The position numbers and the translations under genes were made by a program. Positions 60,101 through 64,000 of a stretch of 64,000 nt of DNA are shown in pieces. The DNA lies in contig NC_052027.1 of the NCBI RefSeq assembly GCF_015832195.1, forward strand, positions 16,178,149 to 16,242,148, read 5' to 3'. A model generated the notes under the pieces. It had not been told where the DNA came from and did not search any database. It saw only the letters and a program-made list of their open reading frames with translations. The first letter of the stretch is position 1. Each line of letters begins with the position of its first letter. Source of the DNA: Motacilla alba alba (lineage: Eukaryota > Chordata > Aves > Passeriformes > Motacillidae).

Positions 60101-62285
60101 CAGGTCTTGCCATTGCCTTCCCCAGAGATGCTCCGGGTTGTTCTCTATTCCCTCCTGAAACCGTCACCTCTTGTCCTTCCGATTACACAGCTGGTTACCT
60201 GAAACCTTTGCTCTTGGATTTCTAACTCTGGCAAAGACAGCATTCCCACAAAAAACACACATGTCTCAGTCAAGGAGAGGTGAGGAGAGAGGCAAAGAGC
60301 CACAGAGGCCCAGGTAACCCTCAGAGGCATTTATCTGCATTGTCAGCAGGTCTAGCTAAGGATTCAGAAGGAGAAAGGGTATTTTTCCCTGACTGCAGGA
60401 GCCACCTGTGGTTTTAAAGTGAGTTATCAGTTTGTCTCATCATTGTTTTAACAGTTTACTACTGTGAATGGATTTCAATACCACTGAAATCTAAAGGAAT
60501 TAGGAACCCAATTCTGATTATAATCCTGCTGGGGGAAACACAGAAGCATTCCTGCACGTCTGTACATACTCTTCTATGAACATCTTTAAAACTGCAAAGC
60601 AAGTTTCAAATCTTAAAGAATGCCAAATATAAAGTTAGCAAACACAAGCCTGAGTCTCCTCTGGGGTATCTAATAAACCTTTAACTGCATCTCCTAACTC
60701 TACTTTTTACCCAGCAGTTCTGTCTCAGGACAGTGCACAGAATAGATGGAGCTCTATGAGTAAGCAGCTAGTCAGTATTTTATTTCCTTCTTATTGTTTG
60801 GCATATGGCTCCAGGCTCTATTTGTTGGATACAATTCAAACCCTACTCTCGAGGGAAAATGATGAACTTTCTACCAGATTTTTTGGAGGCACTATCGTGG
60901 CTAACTGCTGTACAGACCTTAACCCACTTTGTGCAACATCAGTTCTGGCTGATGAGGGCATTCTATTGTTTTGGGTTCCTGCTTGGGAAAATTAGGCAGA
61001 GACATTGCATTGTTCTGAAGTTTGTGTATTTGAACAGCTCCCATCTTTCTTCATTGTAGATAGCTATGTTAAGGATGTCCTGGAAATCGCAGTCCAGACC
61101 CCAAGTCAGGAATCAAGGAAACAGGGCATCTTCAGCGAGTGACCTCTCATGGTACTTGGCTCAAGGGTCTCGCTTAAACCAAGACATGCATACAAATGAC
61201 ATTTATACAGGAGGTAGGAGAAAACCCATCCCTCTAGACATTCAGATACAATCATCTTGAAACCCACCTCCTCTTTCCTCTCGGTTCCTTGCCTCGTTTA
61301 CTGTACGTTTTTCCATCTTGGCAATAAATGAGTAGAGATCCTAAAGACAACATCATCTTTCAGTATAGCCTCCTCTTCTGCTGTAATATGCAATATGTAA
61401 GTCAGTCTTTGATCAGCAAATAGTCTGTGATAGGGTAAGAAATAACCAGATAATCAGAAATACGTTCCAAGGAACTGGATTTACTACGTCTTCATATTCA
61501 ACTTGCTCCTGCTATTTCCTATATTCCAAATACATAACTTACCAGTATCAGGATGTTTTTCAGTGCCTTGCTTTTCTTATATATGTCTGTGCATGTGTTT
61601 GAAAAAACAAGCAAACGAAAACTTCAGAAATTCCATCATGTGAGTTCGGATTCATTCCTAGGTGATTCATCAGCAACGTGGGAACATTTATACATGCTGT
61701 ATAGACCTCTGCTACCCGGGCTGTGGGAGGAACTGATAGAAGAAGTACACAGTTATCTTCCTTGTAGGTCAGCACACAGAGGGGAATGAGGCGAGCATTT
61801 TGCATCTGGGTTTTACAGTTCCTTGCTAACAACAAGAGATAGTGAGACTCTTGAATCCTGGATTATACTGTGGGCTCTGAAAGGGAATTTAAGAGAGTGG
61901 CCAAGACATTTCTGTCTTTTTTCCCCAAAGTAGTCCTAGGTGCCCTCTTGTCTACTGTTTATCTCATATTCTATCTTTTCTAAATTTGCTGAGCTCATAC
62001 CCTTAGGAGGTGTGAATGCAAACCCAGACAATACAAGGTTGCTATTGAAATGTCAAAATTCTGTAACAGCTTTACAGATTAAAATAAAGGAATAAAGGAT
62101 ACAATATTTTATTTCATGGTTTACTGATTTAAGAAACCATGTATTGTAGAGATGTTATAATACTGACTGATTTTTGTTGTTGTGATGCCAAGAGGATTTT
62201 TTGCCTTTTCCTTTCTATACCTTATATATAACTTTTATGTATCCTCAGTATTCCTAGCATGCATACTTGTAATTCCTTAAGTCTG
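57199..62285. other. Unique sequence, no gene seen
   Basis: About 5 kb. 57590-57840 is pyrimidine-rich and 58540-58720 purine-rich, without simple units. Frames are below 100 codons and unrecognisable. An 11-bp triplication at 59091-59123 is listed separately. A short open stretch after an acceptor-like tract at 61059 is treated under findings. Confidence 0.4.
59091..59123 (+). repeat. 11-bp tandem repeat, 3 units
   Basis: TAGCATTTCTT at 59091 and at 59102, then TGGCATTTCTA at 59113; period 11. A small slippage-type repeat. Confidence 0.9.
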
Positions 62286-62315
62286 ATAACTTAGTGTAGT
62301 CCTATGCTAAGTTAT
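62286..62315. other. Perfect 9-bp inverted repeat
   Basis: ATAACTTAG at 62286-62294 and CTAAGTTAT at 62307-62315 with a 12-base loop. It lies immediately left of the proposed LTR edge. Confidence 0.8.
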
Positions 62316-62320
62316 TGCCT

Positions 62321-62696
62321 TGTTAGGCCAGGAGACCAGACATCCTAAAGGCTTCGTAGAAGGAGGCTGAAAAACCTTTACGCTATCTTGGGAAACCAAG
62401 GTGCTCTCTAGAACATATCCTGTAAACTAGAGATTTGGCCCATCCAGGGGGGAATTCCTCAGATGGGGGAATATCACACCATTCATCCAGGCCTCCCATT
62501 GGGGCATCTGTCTTAGATATGCTAATTTGTAAGGTCTATAAATGGCATATGCAATCTGTCGTGTGTGTGCATTGCAGCACATTCCACCTTGGCGAAAGGG
62601 TGCACCATAAGGATCCCCATTAAACACTGAGGTAAAAACCCCTTATCCCTTAACTGTGTCTGGCTCTCAATTTTTTAAGACCGGGAAATGGCATCA
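62321..62696 (+). mobile_element. Probable solo ERV LTR
   Basis: About 376 bases with LTR architecture. It begins TGTTAGGCC and ends GCATCA (TG...CA). A TATA-box-like CTATAAATGG lies at 62536-62545, and an ATTAAA polyadenylation signal at 62619-62624 about 80 bases downstream, followed by GT-rich sequence. No gag, pol or env similarity lies on either side, so a solo LTR left by recombination is most likely. Retroviral family and class are undetermined, and no matching target-site duplication was found at the chosen ends, so the borders are approximate. It could instead be another promoter-bearing retroelement end. Confidence 0.55.
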
Positions 62697-64000
62697 GTTG
62701 AATTGAAGAAAAAACAGTAAATAAACTTCTTTCCCCTATTTCTTCTCTTTTAAAATAAAATCTGCAAAAGTCCAGGAAATTTTTTTCCTAGATTTATCTC
62801 CATTGGGTTAGTAGCCGCCAGGCCAAAATGTTTTCCTATGTGATTTATATGTCTTTTCACTGGTCCTTGGAGTTAATGTTTCCCCCCTAGGTGTTGGCCA
62901 TTTGTAGCACAGCTTGAAAGAATGAAATAGTGTTTTAAACTCTTCTTCCCATCTCAAAGTTGGGCTTTCAACTTTAAAAATTGATTCACTTTGGGTGAAA
63001 GGTCCTGGCTTGAAGGGTTCTGGGGAATGAGGTTCTTTATTAAGTGACAGAATTTGTGCATGACGGACAGGACCAGGAGACACTTCCTGATCACCGTCTC
63101 TCCTTCCAACGTGACTTGCTCCTGAACTAGAGGTATCTGCTGTGAGGGTGAACTATTTTAAAGGTCTGGTCAGTCTCTCTGCTCTCTGCTCTCTAGTTTT
63201 GATGGTGACTTTCTCTGACATGGCCTCTTTTCTATGAAGAGCTAGATGGGGATTGCTGGCATGTTGCACACAAACCATTCAGCCTTTTGAAAAAGTTGAG
63301 CTGAGGTTACGTGGACACATAGAGCCTGGATTAAATGAGCTTCAGCCATTTGGCAGATTGGTTCTCTTAGGAATTTGTTTTTCAGCTTGACAAAATATAA
63401 AGCTTGATGAAATGCAATTTTAAAATATATGTATTTGGTAAATTAATGAACTGGCACTGACTAAATGAAATTATCAAGAGCAATCAAACTCAGACATTTT
63501 TTTGTGATTATAACGAGCTTCTCTCTTCCCATGGACAGAAAGTTAAATGTGAAATCACTGTTACATAGCAGAAAGGTTCACTTTTAGCATCTTTAATAAG
63601 AAAACACTCTACAAAAGTAGGTGCATAAGAAAATCCAGTGTTCAGATCCATTTCATTGGTTTTAAATTTGTTGAGTTCAGATTAATATTAGAACAGGATC
63701 AGACAGGTTTTATCAATGTCCCCATGCTCCTTTTATAGTTACAAAAGTCTGCTCCTAGGGGTTCAACCTATCTGCAGCAATTTATATCCTGTGAAAATCT
63801 TTCCACCCCAGGTGCATTGACAGAAAATAACAGTGAAGAACAGAAAGCAGGTGGGAGAGATGAAATTCTGGGGTAACTGGAACCAATACCCAAGCTTCCA
63901 CTGTCTTCAGTTGAGACAAGGTTTCTCTCCGTGAGTTTGGTTTAAGACAATTTAAACTAGCAACTTCCTGTAGTAAAGGAGTACATCCCACTGATGACTT
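62697..64000. other. Unique sequence, no gene seen
   Basis: A 91-codon minus frame at 62808-63083 has no recognisable domain or retroviral similarity. The segment 63400-63500 is AT-rich. No further element recognised. Confidence 0.4.

Overview
This window looks like gene-free chromosomal DNA from a bird, or less likely another sauropsid. The best evidence is the mobile-element content. It contains 3' ends of CR1 LINEs, two of them fairly clear (16500-17189 and 32691-32837, both plus strand) and two eroded (about 8170 and 41240, minus strand). It also has many old MIR/CORE-SINE relics, and one probable solo endogenous-retrovirus LTR near the right edge. I saw no Alu, B1 or L1 sequence, no bacterial-type operons, and no tRNA or rRNA genes. 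Recognisable mobile elements are sparse, as expected in an avian genome. All taxonomic statements are inference from repeat families.

No protein-coding gene can be supported. The open frames are short (nearly all under 145 codons), overlap one another on both strands, and match no family I recognise. The single long one (301 codons, 24517-25422) is a translated tetranucleotide repeat. The window is therefore either the inside of a very long intron or an intergenic desert; the sequence alone does not say which.

Layout. 1-8 kb is mostly unique sequence with a small 38-bp duplication and one MIR relic. 8-17 kb holds a degraded CR1, a purine-skewed tract at 10.3-10.6 kb and several MIR relics. 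16.5-17.2 kb is the best CR1 copy. 19.3-20.6 kb is a GC-rich island built from minisatellites (a 47-bp array and a 34-bp array). 24.54-25.2 kb is a very large (TTCC)n/(TCCC)n compound microsatellite. 25-45 kb is unique sequence with MIR relics, a small CR1 tail, a 28-bp triplication and a G-quadruplex motif. 45-57 kb has poly-T tracts, more MIR relics and an AT-rich block. 57-64 kb is largely unique except for the LTR at about 62.3-62.7 kb.

No undescribed multi-gene system is visible. The observations most worth following are the structured tandem arrays at 19.4-20.2 kb and 24.5-25.2 kb, a CpG-retaining stretch at 22.2-22.5 kb, and a few candidate regulatory or structural motifs. Identifications rest on reading by eye; similarity searches were not possible.
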